This document shows, piece after piece, positions 1 to 8,518 of a DNA stretch of 64,000 bases. The translations under genes were made by a program, and so were the position numbers. The notes under the pieces are model-generated. The model saw only the letters and a list, made by a program, of their open reading frames with translations. It searched no databases and was not told the origin of the DNA. Numbering within the stretch: position 1 is the stretch's first letter; every line of letters begins with the position of its first letter. Origin of the DNA: Chitinophagaceae bacterium (GTDB taxonomy: Bacteria; Bacteroidota; Bacteroidia; Chitinophagales; Chitinophagaceae); assembly GCA_016713965.1 (NCBI GenBank), contig JADJOC010000007.1, positions 1 through 64,000 of the forward strand, written 5' to 3'.

Positions 1-949
1 TTTTAGCCTTGCGGCTTACATGAAAACCTTCTGTGCTTATCCATTTCCAGTTGACACCATCATCAGTGCTGTAGTCCACACCATTCAGGCCTGTACATAC
101 CCAGTTTGTTTTATTGATATATTCCACACAGCTCCTGTATCCATGCGGTGCTGTAATTGGCGCTACCCAGGATTTACCGGCATCTTTGGTAATAAAACAA
201 TTCTTAGCAGTAGAATCCTTAGTCATAAAATCCCCGCCAACTACTACAAATACATTTTTATTTTTTACTGCTATTGAGTTGGCACCTGTTGTTTCCGTTC
301 CCTGTACAATAGGTAAATGAATCTTTTTATCTCTCAAAAATAAATTAGATTTTAGGCCGCCGGAAATAAAAACAGCTTCCTGCTTATTCAATGCCCTTAC
401 ATTGGTGCCGCTGCTGGCAAAGCATGCCTCACCACTGTCAGCAGCAGGCTTGTATTGCTCAGGAATACTTTTCCATGTATTTCCCCCGTCAAAAGTACGG
501 GCAATAAAAACTTTATTATTGATGGGGTCGCCCAATACAATTCCACTTTGCTCATTCCAAAATTCCATCGCATCCAGGAACATGCCTTTGTCTTTATTCT
601 CAAACACAACTTTCCAGCTCTCACCACCATCAACCGTTTTTAAAATATATGCCGGCTCGGCTATCCCCATTATCACAGCCGTTACAGCATCAAACGCTTC
701 AATATCCCTGAAATCTGTTTGCTCAAAACCTTTAACAGTCAGCCATTTCCAGGTAGCGCCGCCATCCATCGATTTTCCAACCATTCCATTGCTGCCGCTT
801 ACCCACACTATCTTATCATTTACTACGCTTAATCCACGTATGGAAGTTTTGGTGCCCGAGGTTAATAATTCTATTGTTTGTGCTTTTACAGAAAGTCAAC
901 AAATACAATTAATCACAACCAATAATAATATTTTGAAATTCAATTTCAT
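1..949 (-). CDS. YCF48/BNR-repeat secreted protein, C-terminus outside window
   Basis: The minus strand reads as a protein with repeated Asp-box motifs (SMDGGATWK, TVDGGESWK, TFDGGNTWK, STDDGVNWK), as in the YCF48-like / sialidase-type beta-propeller proteins that Bacteroidota secrete. The start at 949 gives a typical signal peptide (MKLNFKILLLVV...), but an in-frame TGA lies at 896-898, just before the expected cleavage site (LSVKAQ). After that codon the frame is open to the window edge. The TGA is a substitution rather than an indel, so it is either a base error or a true nonsense mutation that would block export. The propeller fold and secretion are family inference; no enzymatic activity is claimed. 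Confidence 0.7.
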
Positions 950-1318
950 GTAATGATTTTTGTAGTTAACAAATCTACAGATTTTATAAACAATTTTTAT
1001 GATACCATATTGGATGAGCAGAACACAATTACTGCTGGGCGACGAAAAGTTAGAGCAATTAATGCATAAAAATGTTTTAGTGGTAGGACTGGGTGGGGTT
1101 GGAGGCATTTGTGCTGAAATGATAGCCCGGACAGGAATAGGCAAAATGACAATTATTGATGGAGATAAGGTTGACTTAAGCAATGCTAACCGGCAAATAG
1201 CAGCTTTGCACAGCACCGAAACACAAACAAAAACTGAAGTTATGGCCCGGCGGATAAAAGATATTAATCCTGCTATCGAATTAGTGACTGTCTTGTCCTA
1301 AAATAGGTTTACGCAAAT

Positions 1319-1693
1319 TTGATTAAGATGGGTCATAATATTATTCGTCAGTATAAGTCAAATGAGTTGTACTATTTTAGTGATGCAGAGAAAGAATTAA
1401 TTATTAAGGAGTATTTATCCTATCCAACGACGAAGCAAGCTATAGGGGAAAAATACACAGGCCGAAAGAAAGAAAATGGTTTGATAGTAAAATGGATGCG
1501 CCGTTTAGGTTATGATGTTAATGGATGTCAGCGAAGAGTGATTAGTTTTGCAGAAAGGTTATCTATGTCAAAACGTAGCATTCATAGCTTGGAAGGTGGC
1601 GATGCCCAAATTAAAGAATTGGAGGTTCGGATAAAACAATTGGAACAACAACTTAGGAAGCAGAGCAAAAAGCTGTTGCTTTTTCTACGATGA
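1319..1693 (+). CDS. IS3-family transposase OrfA (helix-turn-helix protein)
   Basis: A 124-residue basic protein. An N-terminal helix-turn-helix region (about 20-70, with KQAIGEKYTGRK) is followed by a leucine-rich coiled-coil stretch (about 95-120, IKELEVRIKQLEQQLRK) typical of IS3 OrfA. It precedes orfB in the same element. In IS3 elements, OrfA and OrfB are joined by programmed frameshifting; whether that still works here is unknown. Confidence 0.8.
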   Translation: MIKMGHNIIRQYKSNELYYFSDAEKELIIKEYLSYPTTKQAIGEKYTGRKKENGLIVKWMRRLGYDVNGCQRRVISFAERLSMSKRSIHSLEGGDAQIKELEVRIKQLEQQLRKQSKKLLLFLR

Positions 1694-1753
1694 TAGATGT
1701 AGCAGAACAGCAACTAAAAGTTCCTATTAGAAAAAGTTCAACACCAAACCATA

Positions 1754-2479
1754 ATGGTTATGAAAAGGGAATTTCCCCATATAGGCCTTGCCAGGCTATG
1801 TGGATGGTTTGGTATTACCCGGCAGGCTCATTATCAGTATAGCTGGTTTTGTTATAGTAGTGATATAGAAACAAAGCTGGTGATAGAAGAGGTGAAGCGC
1901 ATCCGTTTGTTGCATAGGCGTATGGGCACCCGTAAGCTTTATGAGATGTTACAAAGCTTCATGATTGATAACCAAATAAAAATGGGCAGGGATGCTTTAT
2001 TTGATCGTAAGATTGTAGGGTATTCTGTAGCAGAGAATATGGAAAGTGTACACTGTATACAAGCGCTTAAAATAGCCCTTTGCGGCTTGAGGCCGCAGGG
2101 CCATTTTAAGCTTACACACCACAGTGACAGGGGCTTACAGTATTGTAGTAATAGCTATGTACAATTATTAAATGAAAATAATATTACAATCAGTATGACT
2201 GAAAATGGCGACCCTTTAGAAAATGCCCTTGCTGAAAGAATTAATGGGATTATAAAGGATGAGTATTTGCAGTTCTGCAAACCTGCAAATATTATAGAAG
2301 CTAAAGCTATACTTAAGCGGACAGTAAAACTTTATAACCAACAAAGGCCACATATGAGCATAGGTAACCTTACACCAGAGCAAATACATTGTAACATTAA
2401 CTTAAAAACAGAAAAATTATGGAAAAACTATTATCATTCAAAGCCTAACTTTGAACATCCAAAAAATTACAGTAAATAA
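1754..2479 (+). pseudogene. IS3-family transposase OrfB lacking the first catalytic aspartate region
   Basis: The N-terminal HTH_21-like segment (HRRMGTRKLYEML, about residues 55-70) and the C-terminal part of the rve integrase core (HHSDRGLQYCS, then ENALAERINGIIKDE) are present. The third motif ends with the usual YNQQRPHMSIG. The chain jumps from GRDALFD directly to RKIVGYSV near residue 84. In full-length IS150-type proteins about 60 residues lie there, including the first catalytic Asp (the D-x-T-Y motif). The copy is therefore probably catalytically dead even though the frame is open. Confidence 0.85.
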
Positions 2480-3068
2480 AAAACACATTTATATAACCTG
2501 TAAACTTATTTTAGGACGAGTCAGACCTGTTACAGAATTCATCAAAGAGGAAAGAACAATAAAAATTTTAGAAAATGGCCATTTTGATTATGTAGTGGAT
2601 TGTATTGACACATTATCTCCAAAAGTGGAATTGATAAAAGCGTGTGTGGATAGGCAAATCCCGGTAGTAAGCTCATTAGGGGCAGGAGGAAAAACAGATC
2701 CATCTCAAATACAAATAGCGGATATTTCCAAAAGCTACCAGTGCAAGCTGGCCAGGTATGTGCGCAAACGCCTGCATGAATCAGGTATAAGAACAGGCGT
2801 AACTGTAGTCTTTTCACCCGAACTTGTAGACCAGGATAAAGTTATTGTCACAGAAAAGGCATACCCTAAAAATCAATTATTGGTACTGTTTCATACATGC
2901 CCGCTATTTTGGCTGTATGGCTGCAAGCGCAGTGATACGTAATCTTATCAACTCAAATTAAGCGTATTCATTTGAATATTCTTTGCACCTTTGCCTGCTC
3001 ATTGCGTCTTTATATGCAACTTTTTTACCTTACTTTTGGACAGTTCAACATCATCCAATCAATCTTTT

Positions 3069-4568
3069 ATGAGTTATAATTATTTGCCGTTAGATAAAAG
3101 TCACACTAATTTCCAACAAATAAAGAACCTGCTGGAATATAACCAGTTAGTTTCAATTACTTTTGATGCCCATGAAAAAATAACCAACTGCAGAGATTAT
3201 TTAGATAAAAAGTTAAATAATAATGATGACTTATTTTATGGTATCAATACCGGGTTCGGTTATCTTCAAAATGTAAAAATAGATAAAGCACAATTACAGG
3301 AACTGCAAAAAAATTTATTACAGTCTCATGCCTGTGGATTAGGAGAAGAAGTGCCAAAAGATATTGTAAAGCTGATGATCATGCTAAAAATAAAATCGCT
3401 TAGTTATGGCCATAGCGGTGTGCAGATCGATACAGTAAAACGTCTGATGGAAATGTATAATAACGATGTATGGCCGGTAGTATATACACAAGGATCCTTG
3501 GGAGCTTCAGGGGATTTAGCTCCGCTCAGCCATTTGAGCCTGCCATTAATAGGATTAGGTGAAGTATATTGTGGGGGGGAAAAAATGCAAGCTGCCGAAG
3601 CATTAAAAAAATTCAATTGGCAGCCCGTATCATTGCAAAGTAAAGAAGGTTTGGCATTGATCAATGGCACCCAGTTTATTAGTGCTTATGGCTTATACAA
3701 TTTAGTACATGCGGACAGGTTATTGAAGTGGGCTAACATAATAGCTGCCATAAGCTTTGATGCATTTGACTGTATTCCTGATCCTCTACATGAAAAAATA
3801 CATTCCATTCGTGCCCATAAAGGTCAGCAAGAGACAGCAGCGCATCTAAGAGAAATATTAAAGGGCAGCCCCATAGCTGTACAAAAAAAATCCCAGGTGC
3901 AGGATCCTTATTCTTTCCGTTGCATACCGCAAGTGCATGGTGCTACAAAAGATACCTTTGATTATGTGTTAAGTGTTTTTATTAAAGAAATTAATTCCGT
4001 AACCGATAATCCCAATATTTTTCCTGGTGATGACCTGATCCTTAGCGGTGGTAATTTCCACGGACAGCCGTTAGCGTTAGCGCTGGACTTTTTTGCCATT
4101 GCCATGAGTGAAATTGCCAGCATTTCAGAGAGAAGGATTTTTCAATTAGTCAGCGGACAAAGACATCTGCCACCATTTTTAGTAAAAAATCCAGGGCTGC
4201 ATTCAGGATTAATGATACCACAATATACCGCTGCCGGTATTGTGAGCGAAAATAAGCAACTGTGTACGCCTTCAAGTGTAGATTCCATTCCCAGTAGCAA
4301 CAACCAGGAAGATCATGTAAGTATGGGGGCAAACGGCGCTACCAAATGTAAAAGGGTAATTGATAATGTAGAGAAGGTTTTAGCCATTGAATTGCTGACA
4401 GCCATACAAGCATTGGAATTTCGCAGACCATTAAAAAGCTCTCCACAGATTGAAGAAATCGTAACAGCTTTTAGAAAACAAATATCTTTTAATGATGCAG
4501 ACAGGGTATTGCATGATGATATGATAAAAGCAATAGAATTTATACAGAATTATTCGTTCGGGAAATAA
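3069..4568 (+). CDS. hutH: Histidine ammonia-lyase
   Basis: HutH removes ammonia from L-histidine to give urocanate, the first step of histidine degradation. The sequence GSLGASGDLAPLSH contains the Ala-Ser-Gly triad that cyclises into the MIO electrophile. The ATG at 3069 (MSYNYLPLDK) gives 499 residues, the normal family length; the open frame continues upstream to 2991 but those residues do not look conserved. hutU follows after a toxin-antitoxin pair, on the same strand. A CTTTGC-type sequence near 2980-2993 may be the promoter. Confidence 0.95.
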   Translation: MSYNYLPLDKSHTNFQQIKNLLEYNQLVSITFDAHEKITNCRDYLDKKLNNNDDLFYGINTGFGYLQNVKIDKAQLQELQKNLLQSHACGLGEEVPKDIVKLMIMLKIKSLSYGHSGVQIDTVKRLMEMYNNDVWPVVYTQGSLGASGDLAPLSHLSLPLIGLGEVYCGGEKMQAAEALKKFNWQPVSLQSKEGLALINGTQFISAYGLYNLVHADRLLKWANIIAAISFDAFDCIPDPLHEKIHSIRAHKGQQETAAHLREILKGSPIAVQKKSQVQDPYSFRCIPQVHGATKDTFDYVLSVFIKEINSVTDNPNIFPGDDLILSGGNFHGQPLALALDFFAIAMSEIASISERRIFQLVSGQRHLPPFLVKNPGLHSGLMIPQYTAAGIVSENKQLCTPSSVDSIPSSNNQEDHVSMGANGATKCKRVIDNVEKVLAIELLTAIQALEFRRPLKSSPQIEEIVTAFRKQISFNDADRVLHDDMIKAIEFIQNYSFGK

Positions 4569-4621
4569 ACTCCTTTCATTGTGTCTTTGCAAAAAAAAAG
4601 TAAATTTGAGAAACATTTGTT

Positions 4622-4874
4622 ATGAAATCAAAAGAAGAACTTAAAAAGAATTACACCAGTTAATTGATAGCATTGATGATGAGCATATATTAAATGTTTT
4701 GAATGAGGACGTTATGCCATACGTAATAGATAACCGTACAGAGAGCTGGATGAAGATGATTTAACAGAAGAGCAGGAAAAGGAATTAGAAAAAGCCATTA
4801 AAGAAGCTGATGCTGGAGAAACAGTTTCTTTTGAAGAGTTCAAAAAAACAATGTCCAGATGGCTTTCAAAATAA
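4622..4874 (+). CDS. Antitoxin of a RelE/ParE-type pair (two frameshifts in the sequence)
   Basis: This is a small acidic protein just upstream of, and overlapping, the toxin gene (16-nt overlap, 4859-4874). Read directly, the frame breaks twice. Restoring one G near 4650 (AAAAAG|AATTA) and one G near 4742 (GAGAG) gives a continuous protein of about 84 residues, MKSKEELKKELHQLIDS...ELDEDDLTEEQEKELEKAIKE...FKKTMSRWLSK. Charge, size and overlap with a RelE/ParE toxin support an antitoxin. No clear DNA-binding domain is recognised, so the subfamily is open. Confidence 0.6.
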
Positions 4875-5158
4875 AAATCAACAAAAGGTTCAATAAAAAC
4901 GCAGAGAAAGTTGCAAGCTGGCTGGAAAAAGAATGGTCTAAGAAAGTAGCAGATGATTTTGCCAGGAAATTAGTTTCTACAATTTCAGCCATTAGCAAAA
5001 ATCCTTTCATTGGTTCTTCAACTCCAAAGATAATAGCTGTAAGAAAATTTAATGTTACTAAGCATAACAAAATTTATTACAGGATAAAAAACAATACCAT
5101 TACATTTATTACCATTTTTGATAATAGACAGAATCCTAAAAAGAACAGATATAAATAA
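4859..5158 (+). CDS. Type II toxin, RelE/ParE family
   Basis: This 99-residue basic protein has the family pattern: an N-terminal helix pair (VASWLEKEWSKKVADDFARKLVSTI), then beta strands ending RKFNVTKHNKIYYRIKNNTITFITIFDNRQNPKK. The YYRI...I.FITIFDNRQ part is the usual RelE/ParE C-terminal sheet. Such toxins cleave ribosome-bound mRNA or poison gyrase; which applies cannot be told here. The start overlaps the antitoxin end by 16 nt, implying translational coupling. The pair sits between hutH and hutU. Confidence 0.8.
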   Translation: MAFKIKINKRFNKNAEKVASWLEKEWSKKVADDFARKLVSTISAISKNPFIGSSTPKIIAVRKFNVTKHNKIYYRIKNNTITFITIFDNRQNPKKNRYK

Positions 5159-5169
5159 TAAAGTTAACA

Positions 5170-6840
5170 ATGCTACATACAACATACGATCCCATAAAAT
5201 ATAAAACTCCCACCGGCAATCAACTCAATTGCAAAGGCTGGGTACAGGAAGCCGCATTAAGAATGCTTTTAAATAATTTAGATCCGGAAGTAGCTGAACG
5301 TCCGGATGATTTAATTGTGTATGGCGGCCGCGGCAAAGCAGCCCGGAATTTTGAAAGCCTTGACCTTATCATCAAAGCATTGAAAGATTTGAATGAGGAT
5401 GAAACCTTATTGGTGCAAAGTGGCAAGCCCGTTGCCATGCTTAAAACACATAAAGATGCGCCACGGGTGCTTATCAGTAATTCCCAATTGGTACCCAACT
5501 GGGCCAATTGGAAACATTTTGACGAGCTCGAAAAAAAAGGTTTGATGATGTACGGCCAAATGACTGCCGGCAGCTGGATTTATATCGGCTCACAAGGGAT
5601 TGTGCAAGGCACATATGAAACTTATTCAGCCGCAGCTAATAAAGATTTTAACGGCACTTTAAAAGGAACACTGAATGTTACAGCAGGGCTTGGCGGTATG
5701 GGTGGCGCACAGCCTTTGGCCATTACTATGAACGAAGGCGTGGCACTTATTGCCGAAGTGGAAGAGTGGCGCATCGATAAACGCATCGAAACAAAATATC
5801 TGGATGAAAAAATTATAAATATTGATGAGGCTATTGACAGGGCTGTATCAGCTAAAGAAAATGGAGAGGTATTATCCATTGGTGTTTTATGTAATGCAGT
5901 TCACTTACTGGAACGCCTACTCGAAAGAGACATTATCCCGGATACATTAACCGACCAAACCTCAGCACATGATCCTTTAATCGGCTATATCCCACACACG
6001 TTAACCAACGAACAGGCCAATGTGCTGCGTAAAAAAAATCCGGAGCAATATATTGACCTCAGTTATGATAGCATGAAGCTGCATGTAGAATTAATGTTGC
6101 AGTTACAAGAACGCGGTGCCATTACTTTTGATTATGGAAATAATATCAGGGCGAGGGCAAAAGAAAGGGGGCTGGAAAATGCTTTTGGTTTTCCGGGTTT
6201 TGTACCGGCTTATATCCGTCCGCTGTTCTGCGAGGGTAAAGGCCCGTTCCGCTGGGTAGCGCTTAGTGGTGACCCGGAAGATATTCGCATAACCGACAAC
6301 GTTATGATGGAGCTTTTTCCTGAAAATAAAAGCATGCACCGCTGGATAAAAATGGCGCAGGAACGCATTGCTTTCCAGGGGTTGCCTGCACGTATTTGCT
6401 GGATTGGACAGGGCGACAGGGAAAAAGCAGGCCTGGCTTTTAATGAACTTGTCCGTACTGGTAAAGTAAAAGCGCCAATCGTTATAGGCCGCGATCATTT
6501 GGATACCGGCTCTGTGGCTTCGCCCAACCGGGAAACCGAGGCTATGCTGGATGGCAGCGATGCCGTGGCAGACTGGCCAGTTTTAAATGCATTAGTTAAC
6601 ACTGCAGGTGGCGCCAGCTGGGTAAGCCTGCACCATGGTGGCGGCGTAGGCATGGGTTACAGCATTCACGCAGGCATGGTGATTGTTGCCGATGGTACTG
6701 CCGAAGCAGCTGCACGCCTCAGCCGTGTATTACGAAATGACCCGGGAATGGGCGTAATTCGCCATGCAGATGCCGGTTATGATGTGGCCAAAGATTATGC
6801 AAGAAAGTTTGATCTGGATATTAAAGAACGGTTAAAGTAA
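5170..6840 (+). CDS. hutU: Urocanate hydratase
   Basis: Urocanase converts urocanate to imidazolone propionate using tightly bound NAD+. At 556 residues it is full length and uninterrupted. Recognisable features are the N-terminal QEAALRMLLNNLDPEVAE, the NAD-binding glycine-rich GGLGGMGGAQPLA (about 175) and the conserved Cys in ARICWIGQGDREKAG (about 407), with HHGGGVGMG near the end. It follows the toxin gene by 11 nt, so hutH, the toxin-antitoxin pair and hutU may be cotranscribed. No hutI or hutG is visible in this window. Confidence 0.96.
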   Translation: MLHTTYDPIKYKTPTGNQLNCKGWVQEAALRMLLNNLDPEVAERPDDLIVYGGRGKAARNFESLDLIIKALKDLNEDETLLVQSGKPVAMLKTHKDAPRVLISNSQLVPNWANWKHFDELEKKGLMMYGQMTAGSWIYIGSQGIVQGTYETYSAAANKDFNGTLKGTLNVTAGLGGMGGAQPLAITMNEGVALIAEVEEWRIDKRIETKYLDEKIINIDEAIDRAVSAKENGEVLSIGVLCNAVHLLERLLERDIIPDTLTDQTSAHDPLIGYIPHTLTNEQANVLRKKNPEQYIDLSYDSMKLHVELMLQLQERGAITFDYGNNIRARAKERGLENAFGFPGFVPAYIRPLFCEGKGPFRWVALSGDPEDIRITDNVMMELFPENKSMHRWIKMAQERIAFQGLPARICWIGQGDREKAGLAFNELVRTGKVKAPIVIGRDHLDTGSVASPNRETEAMLDGSDAVADWPVLNALVNTAGGASWVSLHHGGGVGMGYSIHAGMVIVADGTAEAAARLSRVLRNDPGMGVIRHADAGYDVAKDYARKFDLDIKERLK

Positions 6841-6904
6841 TGATTGAAAATGTGCCTTGCACATTTTTTTATTTGGTGACCAGCTGTAGTGCTGCTATTA
6901 AGCG

Positions 6905-6955
6905 ACAGTGGCGGCCTGCCCCGTCCGAAGGCGGGGTCGCACTCTTGTACGGAAT
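6905..6955 (+). repeat. REP-like palindrome, family A, copy 1
   Basis: Core hairpin CCCCGTCCGAAGGCGGGG (6919-6936), with the 3' flank TCGCACTCTTGTACGG shared with copy 3. It lies just after hutU and may also act as a transcription stop or mRNA stabiliser. Five other copies are in this window. Confidence 0.85.
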
Positions 6956-7000
6956 ATCTTTATTGAACTTATCATCTTATCATTTTAAAAATAATTATGA

Positions 7001-7900
7001 ATGATTCTATTTCTATGTATTGATATTCAATTTTTCAGCATTTCGTTATGGCAAGATCTCTTAACTGGAACAATTGGAGCTTTCTTAGGATTTCTTGGAG
7101 CATATTTTATTTTTATTCGAGGTATAAAAAATGATAGAAAAAAAGAAAGACAAAGGTTTAAAGACGAACAACTTGATAAATTAAAGTATTTTTCTATTCT
7201 TACAGAAAACATAATTAAAATTTCAAAAAAGCAATCTGAAAACTACATTTTATATGTAAATAAAATAAAATTAAAACCTTTTGAACATCATCTTTTAGGA
7301 AACATAACTAATAATGATATCAAAAGAGCTACTAACAAATTAAATTTAGAAGAATATTATTTAGCATATATTTCTCGATTTGGAAATGACAAAAATACCA
7401 TAAAAGAATATAAAGATATCATTTCTTCATTTGATTATATTGACACTATTTATGATGAAGCAGTAAGGATTTTAAAAGAAAAACTTGAAAAAATTTACCA
7501 GATGAAAGTAAATTTAAATTCTGCTTTCGTAAAAGTATGCGATGCCTGTGGACAAACAATATATATTGAAAATGTAAAAGACCAAGAAGAGGTATTAGAA
7601 TTTTTCAATACAACATTTAAAATATTTTTTGAATGTAAAACAGTAAGTGACGGATTTATTACGCAAAAAGAAAAATTTATTGAACCTATAATGCAATTTT
7701 TAATCGAAAAAAATTATTTGGGAATACCATATTTAAATAAAATATTCTTTCAACTAAAAGAATGTACTATAATTTATGATGATATAATTTTTGATGTTAA
7801 TGATCTTTGTGAAGCTTTTAGAGTATTTGCAGACCAAATGAAGGATGCCAATAACACACTTATTGAATCTTCAAAACGTTTGATTAAAATTGAGTTTTAA
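7001..7900 (+). CDS. Hypothetical protein with one N-terminal membrane segment
   Basis: No family is recognised. The 299-residue protein begins with a hydrophobic segment (about 17-39, GTIGAFLGFLGAYFIFI) followed by a charged linker (RKKERQRFKDEQLDKL) and a long helical, Lys/Glu-rich body, so it is probably a membrane-anchored protein with a cytosolic coiled-coil-like domain. A C-x-x-C pair (CDACGQ, about 178) could bind metal. Base composition is much more AT-rich than hutU next to it, which hints at horizontal acquisition. It is a single gene bounded by a REP copy upstream and a terminator downstream. Confidence 0.7.
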   Translation: MILFLCIDIQFFSISLWQDLLTGTIGAFLGFLGAYFIFIRGIKNDRKKERQRFKDEQLDKLKYFSILTENIIKISKKQSENYILYVNKIKLKPFEHHLLGNITNNDIKRATNKLNLEEYYLAYISRFGNDKNTIKEYKDIISSFDYIDTIYDEAVRILKEKLEKIYQMKVNLNSAFVKVCDACGQTIYIENVKDQEEVLEFFNTTFKIFFECKTVSDGFITQKEKFIEPIMQFLIEKNYLGIPYLNKIFFQLKECTIIYDDIIFDVNDLCEAFRVFADQMKDANNTLIESSKRLIKIEF

Positions 7901-7947
7901 TATTTAGGACATAAATTACTTTCTTTTAAATCTTTTCCTACGCTAGG

Positions 7948-7990
7948 AAAAAAGCCTGTACTGCTTTTCAATACAGGCTTTTTCTTTTTT
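7948..7990. terminator. Bidirectional intrinsic terminator
   Basis: Stem AAGCCTGTA / TACAGGCTT with an A-run before and a T-run after, placed between convergent genes (7001-7900 plus and 7989-8255 minus). A near-identical terminator accompanies the related gene at 63100. Confidence 0.85.
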
Positions 7991-8255
7991 ACTCTTCCTC
8001 CACCTTAAACAACGGTATCAATTCTTTATCAATTATAACCAAAGCTTCAAAGAGCTTGTTGATTTGTTCGCAAAAGAAAAGGTAATTGCTTCGTTCAAGG
8101 TGGGAGATGCCGTCCATTTCTTCATTACTGAAGGCATACATAATTAAATCCCAGCTTCGCTTTTTAATGTGTTCCAGGGAATAACAATCAAAGAAGCGAT
8201 GAATTGTTTGCAGAGTTAGCTACGTCTGACTTTTTGGTGGTGTTTTCACATCCAT
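7989..8255 (-). CDS. Multi-copy small protein family, copy 1 (one frameshift)
   Basis: The minus strand encodes about 88 residues closely related to the gene at 63100-63381: MDVKTPPKSQT, then LQTIHRFFDCYSLEHIKKRSWDLIMYAF...DGISHLERSNYLFFCEQINKLFEALVIIDKEL. One base is missing near 8217 (AACTCTGC), which separates start and body. Its terminator also matches that of the other copy. The function is unknown; the protein looks all-helical, and no known domain is claimed. Confidence 0.65.
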
Positions 8256-8373
8256 TTGAATTTTTGTGTTTTTGCATTTAACAAAATATTTAATTGTAAA
8301 TGCTCCGGCAACTGTGGCTGAATTCTTGCACTTCAACAATAATTATTTCTTTTTAATACACAATAATATTTTT

Positions 8374-8447
8374 ACCGCAGAGGCGCCAAGCCGCAAAGAT
8401 GCTCCAGAAGAACTTTCCGGAACTTTGCGTCTCTGCGCCTTAGCGGT
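8374..8447. repeat. Long imperfect inverted repeat, ACCGC..GCGGT type
   Basis: The arms ACCGCAGAGGCGC / GCGCCTTAGCGGT and CCGCAAAG / CTTTGCG fold into one long hairpin. This is a dispersed-repeat type of intergenic palindrome, different in sequence from REP families A and B. No gene is visible between 8256 and 8518. Confidence 0.65.
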
Positions 8448-8518
8448 TAATAAAAAATTCGCTTCGATAAAAGCCCAATATTGGTATGCTGTTGCAGTGA
8501 GTGACCCCGCCTTCGGAC

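Larger units (their letters stand above)
1291..2526 (+). mobile_element. IS3-family element (IS150-like), internally deleted copy, inserted in tcdA
   Basis: The ends are imperfect inverted repeats sharing CCTAAAATA(G/A)GTTTAC, at about 1296 inward and at 2516 reading back. Two boundary readings are possible: 1289-2523 with TG..CA ends and a GAC duplication, or 1291-2526 with a CTG duplication (1288-1290 and 2527-2529). The second is preferred because removing the element with one CTG restores the tcdA frame. At about 1.24 kb it is shorter than usual for the group, matching a deletion inside orfB. Confidence 0.85.
999..2961 (+). pseudogene. tcdA: tRNA threonylcarbamoyladenosine dehydratase, split by an IS3 element
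   Basis: TcdA (YgdL/CsdL) is the ThiF/E1-like enzyme that cyclises t6A37 in tRNAs. The 5' part (999-1290) carries the nucleotide-binding loop GLGGVGG and the ring-binding segment DGDKVDLSNANRQ. The 3' part (2527-2961) carries VVDCIDTLSPK, LGAGGKTDPSQI and the C-terminal tail. The IS3 copy lies between them, and joining the flanks at the CTG duplication restores one reading frame (V-T-V-T-E-F). Two one-base losses near 2880 and 2911 push the tail out of frame; correcting them extends the protein to the TAA at 2959-2961, with a normal ending (MPAIFG...VIRNLINSN). As it stands the gene cannot make the enzyme; tcdA is dispensable in other bacteria. Confidence 0.85.

Noticed and set aside
114..953. 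Plus-strand open frames over the first kilobase
   Set aside because: They are antisense to the Asp-box protein, whose repeats fit the minus strand clearly.
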